A DNA stretch of 34,346 nucleotides, taken from a virus. The position numbers and the translations under genes were made by a program. Under the pieces are notes generated by a model. It had not been told where the DNA came from and ran no database searches. It saw only the letters and a list, made by a program, of their open reading frames with translations. Below are positions 7,880-16,808 of the stretch, in pieces. The number at the start of each line of letters is the position of its first letter. The stretch's first letter is position 1. The stretch spans positions 1-34,346 of the IMG/VR virus record IMGVR_UViG_3300030339_000155; one strand, 5' to 3'.

Positions 7880-10800
7880 TTGAAATAAAGCAGAATAACA
7901 TAGTATTATATACCGTACCAGATTTTACCTATGTAGAATCTCTCATGGGAGATGCAACAATCACATTAAAGCTGTCCATTCCTTTAGAAATGAAGGTATT
8001 GGTTCTTGGTGATGCAGAAGTAGATATTTTTGCGCCCAAATTTGCTTTAGATTATTATGTCGAGCATAACGGGGAACAATTTTTTCTAATAACCAGTCAA
8101 CCGCAAGCAACAAAGGATATTAGTGCCTTGTCATACAATTACGATTTGGTATTTGACAGTCGCAGGTCAGAGCTTAAACGTAGACTTGTAAAAGACTTAG
8201 CTACCTTAGGTATAGACACTTATATAAGTAAAGGAGTTGTATTCACTTTATATGCAGACATAACCATTTTTGCCAAACTTATACAAGATAATCTGAAAGA
8301 TAGTTTTGGCGAATCTTGGGATATTGTAGTCAATCCGGCTATACTTTCATCTGTTACACAATTCGTAAGTATAGAGGTTAATAATAGTTATATTTGGGAT
8401 ATTCTACTCAAAACGTTTGAACTGTACGGATTGCGGTGGAAAATTGAGTCTGTTAGCGACATTATGACAATCCGAATTGGTTATGATGCACCATTGGTTT
8501 CCGGTGTTCCATTTGAATACGGATCGGCTACCGGACTAACCAAAATAACGCGAATAATATCCGATACAAAAATCATTAACCGACTACGAGGTACAGCCGG
8601 ATCAAAAAATCTGCCTGTCAATTACTTCAAAAGTACTGCTGCTGGTTATTCAAATGGATATACCGGATTCCCAAATGACGAAGATGCACTACATGGCAGT
8701 TTCTTCTTCAAGAACCTTATGCCCTATTGCTTTAGGGAGAGTGTTAGACAATTCAACATTGACGGAGTTACACCGTTAGTCGATTATGTTACAATCTTAA
8801 ATATTCCCGAATCTGCTATTATTGAAGCCGCATTAGTTCCGAATGAAGATATATATCCCTCTATAGAAGGTGTATATATTAAAGCGGATGGATCGGCTGT
8901 AACATATACAGACCCAACAGCAATTGGAGGTATTGGACGTATTGACGAAATAGTAGCAGTTGAGGCAAGTTTATTCGATGATAGGGATTATAAAGCCGGA
9001 CTTGCATTTGCCGGAACTAAATGTCAAGTTGATAACTATGCTGTAACAGGACAATTTAACCTAATAGCTGGCGTACAAGAATGGGTATCATATACTCCTA
9101 TTTCCGTTACTAAATCTGTTAATACAGACGTATTTACATTGGTAGATAAGAATTTAGTTGCCAACTTACACCTATCCTATATCGACCAATATGAAAATAC
9201 TAAACCGCCTTTAACTCCCGATTATGTATCTACATTTACAGATAAATTGGGTGTGTCAAGAACAATTAGCGGAACTATACTTGAATTTTCTGCAACGGTA
9301 GATTTAATGAAAGCCGGAGTTGTTGTTAACTCACAGGTAATGGGTTTATCTGCCTTAAACACCGATTTGGCATTAGAATATAAAGACCTATTAGCCGGAG
9401 ATTACAGTTTTAGAATAACATCAACTTGCAAGGGTAACTTAACCGCCGATAATCATACTTTATTGAAATGGTCAGTTGTAGGCGAAATTACCGGAATCAA
9501 AAATGTTACAGGAATCTATAAACCCACTTTCAATATTTGGGTTAAAGACATACAGTTTGATTTAGCCGATGTAGATTCAACAGGACTACCAATATATGCC
9601 TCTACCGAAGATGGCAAAGTATCTTTCAAATCTGGCATGTTAGCCGGATATGAATTTACCATACTAAAGTCGGGTAAAACGTTTGCATGTGTAGTTGATA
9701 CGACTAAACCAAATTCCAAGTACCGAATTACGCTTATTAAGAGCGATGTGGAGTATCAAGCCGGAAAAGGTTATATGCTGCCATCTACCGTAGTATATCC
9801 CGTTATAGACGACCAATTCATCTTATTAGGTATCAATCTACCACACTCATACGTCATAACAGCCGAACAAAGGTTACAAACGTATTTGGAAGCTCAATTA
9901 GAGATTGCACACAAACTATATCCGACCTATACAATTGAAATACTGGATAGTTTTTTACAAGCAAATCCAAATATCAAAGTACTATTACGTGCCGGAAATA
10001 CTGTTAAAATCAGAGATAAAAGACTAACCGATGGAGATTTAACCTTATACATTAATACTGTAACAGTTACAAATGCTGGATTATTACCTAAATATTCAAT
10101 TACCGTAACAGACAAAGTAACAGTAAACGGCTCAACAGTACAACGCATATCGGCTCAAATAAATGCATTAGCGGCTGGTCAATTTGCCGGACAACAATCG
10201 AATGCAACATCGTTAGCGAATCTCGATAACCGATATTTACGCAAAACAGCCGAAGATACATCCTATGAGGAAATAACATTTAAAGGTGGGTTAAAAGCAT
10301 CGACCATTAAAACAGAAGATTTTGAACAAGGTCAATTTGGCGGTTCTGGTCTTGGCGTATTTAAAGATGCAGCCGGAAATACAGTATTGGAAGTCGATAA
10401 ATTAGCAGTTCGTAAGGAGGCTTGGTTTAACGAGGTAGTCATTAATCAGATTAGATTTCAAGGTGGAATAATGGTATATTCTGCCGCTAATATGGAAGTT
10501 AGTAAGGTAGAGAGAGATGACCATGATTCTTATGTGGCTTATTTTGATACGAAAGGTTCAACTGTATTTAATCAGTTTGAGGTTGGAGATGTTATCCGTT
10601 GTCAAAGATGGGTTAGTGGCGCACAGGTAAAGTATTACATGTCAGTAGTTAGAATGATAGGGCTTGACTTTATAGTAATTGATCCTTCGTTGTCTGATGG
10701 TATTATTGATATTGCCATTGGTGATATGATCGTACAATATGGAAGTGTATCAAACGTCCTTAGACAGTCAGTTATAGTTATGGATGTATTGAATGGCGGT

Positions 10801-12201
10801 AAACAAACCTTTTATCAAGGGCTTGGTGCTGGACTACAACCATTTTCAACTACCGATAAAAATATGATTGATATTGGCATGGTTGATAATGAAACGATGC
10901 TAAGAGTTTATGGTAATATGTTTGTTGGCAGTAGACCAGACGACCTTATACAATCCTATATTAAATTCACAAAAGGTGCAACAGACGTAGACCCGCTATT
11001 AGAAATTAGGGCTAAAGTTGAATTTCAGTCAGCCGATGGAACATTTAAGGATGTTGCAGATATTAAAGATGCTGGATATTTAACTGAAGCCATTACAAAA
11101 GGCAGTTCAAGTATTAATGGCGGTTTAGTATTGGGAAATGTATTAGCTGTAAAAGATTTAGCAGGAAATATCACAGCCGGAATTAATGGATTGAAAAACG
11201 CTGCTTATAGATTTTGGTCAGGACATTCCGACCCTGAGCAAGCTAATTTTAGTGTAAGTGCATCGGGTTGGTTAAAGGCACTCAAAGGATTTATCGGTCT
11301 ATTCAACATATCGGACGGGAAAATAATTGGCAGAGATACGTCGGGTGCTGAAAGATTGGTTTTATCAACGACACCTGTATCGACCATATCTCAACTTGGG
11401 GGGGGTAATGTGGCTATCCCAGCAGATTTATATGGAAACAAATCCACTAATCCATTTACTGGGTCGGATATATTAACAACGTCGGCATCTATCATCATAC
11501 CAATTGCCACTACTATAACTTTCGATTTTGGTCAATCTAGTATTGATTTTTTAGAGCCCCAATTCGTTTCTGACGTTGTAGTAGTGGAAACCGTTAATAT
11601 ATGGCAGGGTGGAGTTAAGATAGCAACATCTACAACTGGAATTATTACGCTTTCGGCGTCAGGTGGCGTGGTTGTGGAGTTTGTTACAGAGGTTATCGCC
11701 ACTGTTTTGACAGATCAGGACAATAGACCACTATACACGACCCTTATAATGGAGCATGATAGTCGGGGCATAACATATATGGCTGCGAGCTCCAAGACGG
11801 AATTAGGCAGTGATGGACTTTTGAGTTTTTGGGGAGCCAACAACTATATGCGATATACACAAGCTGGAGGATTAGAAATAAAAGGAAATACAGATGTGTC
11901 AGGGGTGTTAGCAACGGGTAGTTTGGTTGGTGGGTCACACCTAAATATGTGGGGAGCAAAAAAATCAAACTTGGATATTGAATATATAGGGGCTGGAATA
12001 TATAGGGTTCATCACGCCGTCGGAAACCAGAACTATACTGTAATAGTAACAACAGAGCCGTTTCTTAGTGGTGACGTTTATTTTCCTGTAATATCATCCG
12101 TAAGGAATAAGCAAAATGAAAGCTTCGATGTGTATTTAATGGGGGACGACACGACGAGGAGAAATGTTAATTTCGATTATACCATATTTGGTAGTAATTA
12201 A
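7876..12201 (+). CDS. Tail hub / tail-tip protein with receptor-binding C-terminus
   Basis: A large (1441 residue) structural protein of the tail tip. The N-terminal part (about 1-380) resembles the hub-type tail protein of Bacteroides phages. It begins with a beta-rich domain (MIEIKQNNIVLYTVPDFTYVESLMGDATITLKL) followed by an SQPQATKD...SYNYDLVFDSRRSEL segment. The middle (about 400-800) is long and beta-rich, typical of extended tail-tip proteins. Residues around 775-1170 include a heptad-like, Gln/Ala-rich stretch and fibre-like beta segments. The C-terminal 265 residues follow a run of eight G (11398-11405) and are probably the exposed tip. No peptidase motif was recognised. Its start overlaps the HNH gene by ATGA and a terminator follows. 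Confidence 0.8.
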   Translation: MIEIKQNNIVLYTVPDFTYVESLMGDATITLKLSIPLEMKVLVLGDAEVDIFAPKFALDYYVEHNGEQFFLITSQPQATKDISALSYNYDLVFDSRRSELKRRLVKDLATLGIDTYISKGVVFTLYADITIFAKLIQDNLKDSFGESWDIVVNPAILSSVTQFVSIEVNNSYIWDILLKTFELYGLRWKIESVSDIMTIRIGYDAPLVSGVPFEYGSATGLTKITRIISDTKIINRLRGTAGSKNLPVNYFKSTAAGYSNGYTGFPNDEDALHGSFFFKNLMPYCFRESVRQFNIDGVTPLVDYVTILNIPESAIIEAALVPNEDIYPSIEGVYIKADGSAVTYTDPTAIGGIGRIDEIVAVEASLFDDRDYKAGLAFAGTKCQVDNYAVTGQFNLIAGVQEWVSYTPISVTKSVNTDVFTLVDKNLVANLHLSYIDQYENTKPPLTPDYVSTFTDKLGVSRTISGTILEFSATVDLMKAGVVVNSQVMGLSALNTDLALEYKDLLAGDYSFRITSTCKGNLTADNHTLLKWSVVGEITGIKNVTGIYKPTFNIWVKDIQFDLADVDSTGLPIYASTEDGKVSFKSGMLAGYEFTILKSGKTFACVVDTTKPNSKYRITLIKSDVEYQAGKGYMLPSTVVYPVIDDQFILLGINLPHSYVITAEQRLQTYLEAQLEIAHKLYPTYTIEILDSFLQANPNIKVLLRAGNTVKIRDKRLTDGDLTLYINTVTVTNAGLLPKYSITVTDKVTVNGSTVQRISAQINALAAGQFAGQQSNATSLANLDNRYLRKTAEDTSYEEITFKGGLKASTIKTEDFEQGQFGGSGLGVFKDAAGNTVLEVDKLAVRKEAWFNEVVINQIRFQGGIMVYSAANMEVSKVERDDHDSYVAYFDTKGSTVFNQFEVGDVIRCQRWVSGAQVKYYMSVVRMIGLDFIVIDPSLSDGIIDIAIGDMIVQYGSVSNVLRQSVIVMDVLNGGKQTFYQGLGAGLQPFSTTDKNMIDIGMVDNETMLRVYGNMFVGSRPDDLIQSYIKFTKGATDVDPLLEIRAKVEFQSADGTFKDVADIKDAGYLTEAITKGSSSINGGLVLGNVLAVKDLAGNITAGINGLKNAAYRFWSGHSDPEQANFSVSASGWLKALKGFIGLFNISDGKIIGRDTSGAERLVLSTTPVSTISQLGGGNVAIPADLYGNKSTNPFTGSDILTTSASIIIPIATTITFDFGQSSIDFLEPQFVSDVVVVETVNIWQGGVKIATSTTGIITLSASGGVVVEFVTEVIATVLTDQDNRPLYTTLIMEHDSRGITYMAASSKTELGSDGLLSFWGANNYMRYTQAGGLEIKGNTDVSGVLATGSLVGGSHLNMWGAKKSNLDIEYIGAGIYRVHHAVGNQNYTVIVTTEPFLSGDVYFPVISSVRNKQNESFDVYLMGDDTTRRNVNFDYTIFGSN

Positions 12202-12209
12202 ACAAAACG

Positions 12210-12237
12210 GGCTGTCAATCAATGGCAGCCTGTTTTT
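12210..12237. terminator. Intrinsic terminator between the hub gene and the lipoprotein gene
   Basis: GGCTGTC (12210-12216) pairs with GGCAGCC (12224-12230), seven pairs with one G-T wobble and a 7-base loop, followed by TGTTTTT on the plus strand. In the other direction it is followed by CGTTTTGTTT. It lies between convergent genes and probably works for both. Confidence 0.82.
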
Positions 12238-12240
12238 ATA

Positions 12241-12816
12241 TTAGTTTTGTCCTATTAGTCTTAGATTTCGCCATTCAGCCCCACTTATCGGAATAAAAGT
12301 AAATGCCTCATTAAAAAGCCTATATACTTCGGTATAGTCATTTTTACTGTAAGCATCTTTTATTTTAATTTCAGCGATTCTCAAAACGCTATTCGGAATA
12401 TAAGCCACCGTATCAATAACTGAATTTGGATAGTCAGATATTACGTTTTGAATAACACAGTCCGTAGCCTCTATAAATGTTGTTTGTAATCCACCATTGT
12501 CTGTATTTATCACATATATTCCCCACATTTTTAGTGTCATGTTTACCGTATCTCTCTGTGCGTCTGAAACCCCAGCACCAATAGCTTGATTCGGTGCAAG
12601 TTTTTCATTCCTGAATTTTATATTATCGGCACATCTAATTATTTCCAATGCTGTCAAATGAGCATATCCCCCTTTAACCGATGGAGCTTTCATTACAGTA
12701 CCAACAGCCGGACGAATAGAAATCATTGCATTCGCATCTAATTTAGATGAAGGTTCATTCCCCGTACAACCAAACAGCGAAATAACAAACAGTAAACAAA
12801 CAAATAGATTTTTCAT
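12241..12816 (-). CDS. Lipoprotein, probable prophage moron
   Basis: A 191-residue protein with a type II signal peptide: basic MKN, hydrophobic LFVCLLFVISLF and lipobox ending FGC, so Cys17 should be lipidated. The mature part (TGNEPSSKLDANAMISIRPAVG...) has no domain I recognise. It is probably anchored in the host envelope, facing periplasm or surface. The gene runs against the late operon, with its own possible promoter at 12842-12849 and a shared terminator at 12210-12237. That is the usual layout of a moron expressed from the prophage. Superinfection exclusion or another change to the host surface is possible but unproven. Confidence 0.82.
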   Translation of the reverse strand: MKNLFVCLLFVISLFGCTGNEPSSKLDANAMISIRPAVGTVMKAPSVKGGYAHLTALEIIRCADNIKFRNEKLAPNQAIGAGVSDAQRDTVNMTLKMWGIYVINTDNGGLQTTFIEATDCVIQNVISDYPNSVIDTVAYIPNSVLRIAEIKIKDAYSKNDYTEVYRLFNEAFTFIPISGAEWRNLRLIGQN

Positions 12817-12841
12817 AATCGTTATATTTTAATAATGTTCG

Positions 12842-12849
12842 TAAAGATA
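12842..12849 (-). promoter_or_regulatory. Possible promoter of the lipoprotein gene
   Basis: On the minus strand TATCTTTA is one base off the -7 consensus TANNTTTG and lies 26 bases upstream of the start codon. No convincing -33 element is seen. Confidence 0.35.
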
Positions 12850-12956
12850 AATATTTAAAATGACATAATATTAAAACATGTTCAGAATTGTGAATCTTTA
12901 ACTATGAACAATTATTACGTTAATATAATTTTTTATTCCAACTATTTTGCTATGGT

Positions 12957-12989
12957 TGACAAATAGATGGATATAAATGATTATCTTTG
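12957..12989 (+). promoter_or_regulatory. Late promoter upstream of the 13060 gene
   Basis: TATCTTTG (12982-12989) is an exact match to TANNTTTG, with TTGAC (12956-12960) exactly 21 bases upstream of it. Between them ATATAAAT occurs at the same offset as in the promoters at 6478-6510 and 33966-33998. It would drive the fibre and lysis genes. Confidence 0.65.
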
Positions 12990-13019
12990 TACTCATATCA
13001 TTTTTCAATCAGAGCCATG

Positions 13020-13050
13020 AGCCGAACTATTAATTTAGTCCGGCTTTTTT
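13020..13050 (+). promoter_or_regulatory. Terminator-like hairpin in the leader of the 13060 gene
   Basis: AGCCG (13020-13024) pairs with CGGCT (13041-13045) and ACTA (13026-13029) with TAGT (13036-13039); a run of T follows (13045-13050). A second GAGCC lies just upstream at 13012-13016. It has the same design and position as the hairpin at 6636-6663, between promoter and start codon. Confidence 0.5.
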
Positions 13051-13059
13051 CATTTAACT

Positions 13060-13602
13060 ATGTCAGAACTAACAGATTGCAGTATAGCATTACAGATAGG
13101 ACTTGACCCGATTGTAGACCTTTCTATATTTGGGTTTTATCTCGTTAAGTCAGATGATCTGTTGGCGGCTAATGTTAAAGATACAAATATCGTAATAACT
13201 GACTTTCCCGATGAGCATGGAGTCGTGGCGTATGTACCACCAACACCTAAATTAGCACCCTTTGACTATACGATTTCACTGATATGTTATGGTGAGTTAT
13301 ATACGTCGAACCAAAAGATAACACAATTTTATGCATCTCTTTTAGGTAAACGAATTATAATCTATAACAACTTCAAGGGCGTATCATTATCCGGTTATGC
13401 AAAAGGGTATAAGGCTGGAACATTTTATAGGAGCGAGAAAGATGTAGTAATTTTTGATATTATATTCTATATAGATAAACCACAAGATTGTAATTTTAAT
13501 ACATCAATAGTTCCGGTATTTACAACCTATTTAGATGGTGGAAATGCGAGTTCAATTTATCCGACAATGATTCAAGACGGTGGTAACGCTTCAAGTAACT
13601 AA
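13060..13602 (+). CDS. Putative phage tail protein, family not recognised
   Basis: A 180-residue, beta-rich protein (MSELTDCSIALQIGLDPIVDLSIFGFYLVKSDDLLAANVK...). Its C-terminus carries a small direct repeat, DGGNASS twice (in LDGGNASSIYPT and IQDGGNASSN), a feature often seen in Bacteroides phage tail proteins. It is the first gene after a likely late promoter and hairpin leader, and is followed 10 bases later by the tail fibre. A distal-tail or fibre-attachment role would fit the position; the sequence alone does not prove it. Confidence 0.72.
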   Translation: MSELTDCSIALQIGLDPIVDLSIFGFYLVKSDDLLAANVKDTNIVITDFPDEHGVVAYVPPTPKLAPFDYTISLICYGELYTSNQKITQFYASLLGKRIIIYNNFKGVSLSGYAKGYKAGTFYRSEKDVVIFDIIFYIDKPQDCNFNTSIVPVFTTYLDGGNASSIYPTMIQDGGNASSN

Positions 13603-13612
13603 AAACTAATAT

Positions 13613-15793
13613 ATGGCAACTAAAATACAATTGCGTGGCGATACTTCGGCTAATTGGACATCGGCTAATCCGGTAATTTCCGATAGAGAAATGATACTTG
13701 TTACTGATCTTAATTCATTTAAAATTGGCGATGGCGTTAAAACATATTCTCAACTTCCATTAATGGATAATGGATATGGTGCTACGAATGATGCCACTTT
13801 AGCAACCATACAGGCCAACACCGCACGGGATGCAGCAAATGCAGCAGCGAACGCAGGAGGTAGTCCAAAAGATTCTTACTTAACTTTAGCAGCTTTACAG
13901 GCAGCTTTTCCAACAGGAACAACAGGAATTTATTTAGTTACTGCAAACGGCCATTGGTATTCGTGGAAGGGTGGAGCGTGGACGGATGGAGGGGTTTATT
14001 TGGGTGCATTACCTGTACAGACGACAGGTCAAGATACTACCGTGCCTATGAGTCAAAAAGCAACAACAGATAAATTTGATATGCTTGAAACCAAAACAGC
14101 AGATATAAATGAAAATAATAACGACGGTTTTTTTGTAGTAGATAAGAATTTGAATGTAGTTTTTAAAATCAACATCGATGGAACGGCTGAATTTATTGAA
14201 AAGAACGCACAGTTTCTATCTAAACTTAATGGTTCTGATACTATCGTTTCATTGACAAAAAAAACGCTGTCAATCAATGAAAAATTAGACACCAATTTAG
14301 ATAATGAATTTTACATTTGTGATTCACTTGGTAATGTAGCATTTTCAGTTAATAGTTTAGGGTTTACGAATTTTATTGAAACAAACGCGCAATTTCTATC
14401 TAAATTAAAACAAACGGATGTTTATGCTTTTTTGGGTGATTTGGCAATGAAAGTCGAAAGCCCAGATGACACTCTTTATATAACAGACGAAAAGGGGAAC
14501 GTAATTTTAAAAGCCAATAAAGATGGGGTTGATTTTGTTGGCAAATCTTCGCAGTCTGGCGGGGGTACTTTGGCGTTACCCGATCCAATTTTACCCGCTG
14601 ATATAAACTTGTCTTTTACCTACGGACAAAGCCTAAGCGTTATAGGTACATCTGTAGTGCCGTTAGATTGCACCCCCTCATTGCAGCTAAAAAATGGCAT
14701 ATCGATTGATTATACGTTAGCACAATCAACCGACCAATCTTTTGTTGATAATTTTTACGGTACGGCATTCTTACCATGTGCAAGCACAGGATATGAGGGT
14801 ACAGGCAAAAGGTTTATGAAACAATTTATGAACCTACTGAAAGATGAAAATGGACTTGACATTCAAAATTTAGGTTATAAATTACTTTATGCAACTCCGG
14901 GAATAAGTGGAGCGTCTATTTCGGGTTTACAAAGTGGTTCTATTGGATATACCCGTATTATTCAGGCAACAACGGCTGCAAAACGTATTTCTGACTCTAT
15001 TAATAAAACGTTTTCTGTTCCGACATTATTTTGGATGCAAGGAGAAAGTAATTACAACGATACACAATTAGCATATTACACGGCTTTAAACACGTTATTT
15101 ACGAATCTTAATACAGATATAAAAGCAATAACAGGGCAGCAATTGGATGTCCAATTTATAGTATATCAACCAGCTACATATATGGGGGATTGGAAAACGG
15201 CAAACCCATCAGCAAATGAGGGCGTTTCAATGGCAATGCTTCAATTAGTCAAGGATAAACTAAACGTACATTTCGGATGTGCTATGTATCAATTTGATTA
15301 TGGAAGTGACCTATTACACGTTCAAGGAAATGGCTATCTTATGATGGGTGCAATGGCAGGTATTCAAGCTAAAAGAGTGATGTGTGATAATAATCCGCTT
15401 CTTGCTATATTGCCAAAATCATGGGTTGTAACGTCAAAATCAAGCGGTGGATATTTACTTGAAATAACTTTTGACGTTCCCGTTAAACCTCTTATTTTTG
15501 ATATTTCAGGGACTACTTATTGTAATGTCAAAGGAGCACAGCCAAACATGGGCTTTTCAATATTGAACGGTTCGAGTATAGAAATTATTAATTCAGTAGC
15601 GATAAGTAGACAAAATAAGGTTATTATTTCATGTACGGAAAACCCAACGGGATTAGAATTAAATTATGCAAAAACAGGAAAATACGGAGGTGGTAATCTT
15701 CGAGATTCACAAGGAGAAAGTATTCAAATCAGCATAGGTGGAATATCAACAAAAGTACACAATTGGACTCCAATTTTTAAACAAATAATATAA
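13613..15793 (+). CDS. Tail fibre with Mtd-like N-terminus and SGNH/SASA carbohydrate esterase domain
   Basis: A receptor-binding fibre that probably also deacetylates host surface polysaccharide. Residues 1-51 (KIQLRGDTSANWTSANPVISDREMILVTD...FKIGDGVKTYSQLP) match the N-terminal domain of Mtd-type fibres. Residues 88-150 hold the GIYLVTANGHWYSWKGGAWTDGG module common in phage appendages. Residues 172-311 are a shaft of two 60-residue repeats (FIEKNAQFLSKL at 194-205, FIETNAQFLSKL at 254-265) plus a partial third. From about 330 an esterase follows: GQS with candidate nucleophile Ser340, WMQGESN (474-480), and D566-L-L-H569 followed by VQGNGY as the likely Asp-His pair. The last 120 residues look like a beta-sandwich. 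It precedes a second appendage gene. Confidence 0.85.
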   Translation: MATKIQLRGDTSANWTSANPVISDREMILVTDLNSFKIGDGVKTYSQLPLMDNGYGATNDATLATIQANTARDAANAAANAGGSPKDSYLTLAALQAAFPTGTTGIYLVTANGHWYSWKGGAWTDGGVYLGALPVQTTGQDTTVPMSQKATTDKFDMLETKTADINENNNDGFFVVDKNLNVVFKINIDGTAEFIEKNAQFLSKLNGSDTIVSLTKKTLSINEKLDTNLDNEFYICDSLGNVAFSVNSLGFTNFIETNAQFLSKLKQTDVYAFLGDLAMKVESPDDTLYITDEKGNVILKANKDGVDFVGKSSQSGGGTLALPDPILPADINLSFTYGQSLSVIGTSVVPLDCTPSLQLKNGISIDYTLAQSTDQSFVDNFYGTAFLPCASTGYEGTGKRFMKQFMNLLKDENGLDIQNLGYKLLYATPGISGASISGLQSGSIGYTRIIQATTAAKRISDSINKTFSVPTLFWMQGESNYNDTQLAYYTALNTLFTNLNTDIKAITGQQLDVQFIVYQPATYMGDWKTANPSANEGVSMAMLQLVKDKLNVHFGCAMYQFDYGSDLLHVQGNGYLMMGAMAGIQAKRVMCDNNPLLAILPKSWVVTSKSSGGYLLEITFDVPVKPLIFDISGTTYCNVKGAQPNMGFSILNGSSIEIINSVAISRQNKVIISCTENPTGLELNYAKTGKYGGGNLRDSQGESIQISIGGISTKVHNWTPIFKQII
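14126..14485 (+). repeat. Two 180-bp direct repeats encoding the fibre shaft
   Basis: Units of 180 bases (60 codons) encode (F/Y)(V/I)(V/C)D...GNV.F..N..G...FIE.NAQFLSKL. DNA similarity is highest around 14190-14225 and 14369-14406. A third, shorter copy (LYITDEKGNVILKANKDGVDF) follows. Such repeats can expand or shrink to change fibre length. Confidence 0.7.
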
Positions 15794-15812
15794 ATCATTA
15801 AAAACATAAAAC

Positions 15813-16622
15813 ATGGTCATTAAATTAAAAGATGCTGATTTTTCAGCAAATAATTTAGGTAGAATTACAATAGACAGAGAGCTTACTCCCGATGCGGTTG
15901 CAGTATTATCGCACTATACAAAATCATTAACGAAATTGAAACAATTAGCGGTTGATGATTTTATAGCCAATTTGAAGTCATCGGGTATCTGGACTAAGTT
16001 TTCTATGCTTCAAATTCCAATATTGGCAAATAGTGTAAGTGAGTGTTTTTATGACATAATTTCAGGGACACAAGTTTCACCAGCCTCTTTAGATCCATTT
16101 GCTCTTGATGTGAATGGCTTAAAATTGATAAACACAGCAACTAACCCAGGAAAGGTATTAAAAAGTTTTGCACCAGCCACAAATACAAATTTTCATGTTT
16201 GTACATATTTAGCGAAAAATACAATCTTAGACCCATTTTTCATTTCTAGTGGAGCTGCTATTCCAACATTTTGGCTTAATAGTGGAGGATTTTTAGACGG
16301 TACTAATACTAACGGTTTAAACGCTAATTGCGATGGGAATTCAGTTAAGATAAAAGGTGCTAAAATTGGAACAAGTAAAGGTATAACAGCAAATGACGTT
16401 GATATATTATATTCTGGAATAAGCACTACAACAAGATCCTTAGCTGGTACCGGAGTTGGTGCAACCGCCAACATTTCTTCTATACAACATATAGGTTACG
16501 CAAATGTAGGTTTAATAACCGAACCGTTTTCTCTTTACAGTATGGGTACAAGTATGACGCTTGCAGAAATGCAGACTTATAATACGCACATGAATACATT
16601 GATGGATTTATTGATTGTGTAA
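15813..16622 (+). CDS. Tail appendage protein of the Bacteroides phage KLKDADFSAN type
   Basis: A 269-residue protein. Its first 35 residues (MVIKLKDADFSANNLGRITIDRELTPDAVAVLSHY) form a conserved N-terminal block that I recognise from tail proteins of Bacteroides-group phages. The rest is beta-rich, and its C-terminus (SMTLAEMQTYNTHMNTLMDLL) is the closing helix seen in LamG/concanavalin-like fibre proteins. It is probably a receptor-binding or accessory fibre attached next to the fibre encoded just upstream (19 bases between them). No enzymatic motif was seen. Confidence 0.72.
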   Translation: MVIKLKDADFSANNLGRITIDRELTPDAVAVLSHYTKSLTKLKQLAVDDFIANLKSSGIWTKFSMLQIPILANSVSECFYDIISGTQVSPASLDPFALDVNGLKLINTATNPGKVLKSFAPATNTNFHVCTYLAKNTILDPFFISSGAAIPTFWLNSGGFLDGTNTNGLNANCDGNSVKIKGAKIGTSKGITANDVDILYSGISTTTRSLAGTGVGATANISSIQHIGYANVGLITEPFSLYSMGTSMTLAEMQTYNTHMNTLMDLLIV

Positions 16623-16633
16623 AGTAAAATAAT

Positions 16634-16681
16634 ATGAAAAACTTTACAACAGCCCTTCCCCCAATAAATAAAACACCATGA
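16634..16681 (+). other. Tiny ORF of 15 codons upstream of the lysis genes
   Basis: MKNFTTALPPINKTP, ending in an ATGA overlap with the next tiny ORF. It may be a leader peptide or simply noise. No function is claimed. Confidence 0.2.
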
Positions 16682-16734
16682 AACGAAAAAACAAATCTTG
16701 GAAAACGACCTTAATCGGAATAATTAATCAATAA
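16678..16734 (+). pseudogene. Possible truncated holin-like remnant (18 codons)
   Basis: MKRKNKSWKTTLIGIINQ resembles the first residues of small phage membrane proteins (basic start, SWKTTLxGI) and then stops before any hydrophobic segment. A functional two-TM holin lies nearby at 17194-17418, so this may be a decayed duplicate. It could also be a short leader peptide. Confidence 0.3.
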
Positions 16735-16735
16735 G

Positions 16736-16757
16736 TAGTGAGTACAACAACTCACTA
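16736..16757 (+). promoter_or_regulatory. Perfect 8-bp hairpin ahead of the lysis genes
   Basis: TAGTGAGT (16736-16743) and ACTCACTA (16750-16757) enclose ACAACA. No T-run follows, so it is not a typical terminator. It lies 51 bases upstream of the start at 16809 and could be an mRNA processing or stability element. Confidence 0.45.
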
Positions 16758-16808
16758 TCTTAAAAAATACAAAACTACTTTCTTAACCGAAAGACAACAT
16801 AATAAATC

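Noticed and set aside
13613-15793. Diversity-generating retroelement target, because of the Mtd-like N-terminus
   Set aside because: No reverse transcriptase or template/variable repeat pair is present in the window, and the C-terminus is not a C-type lectin.
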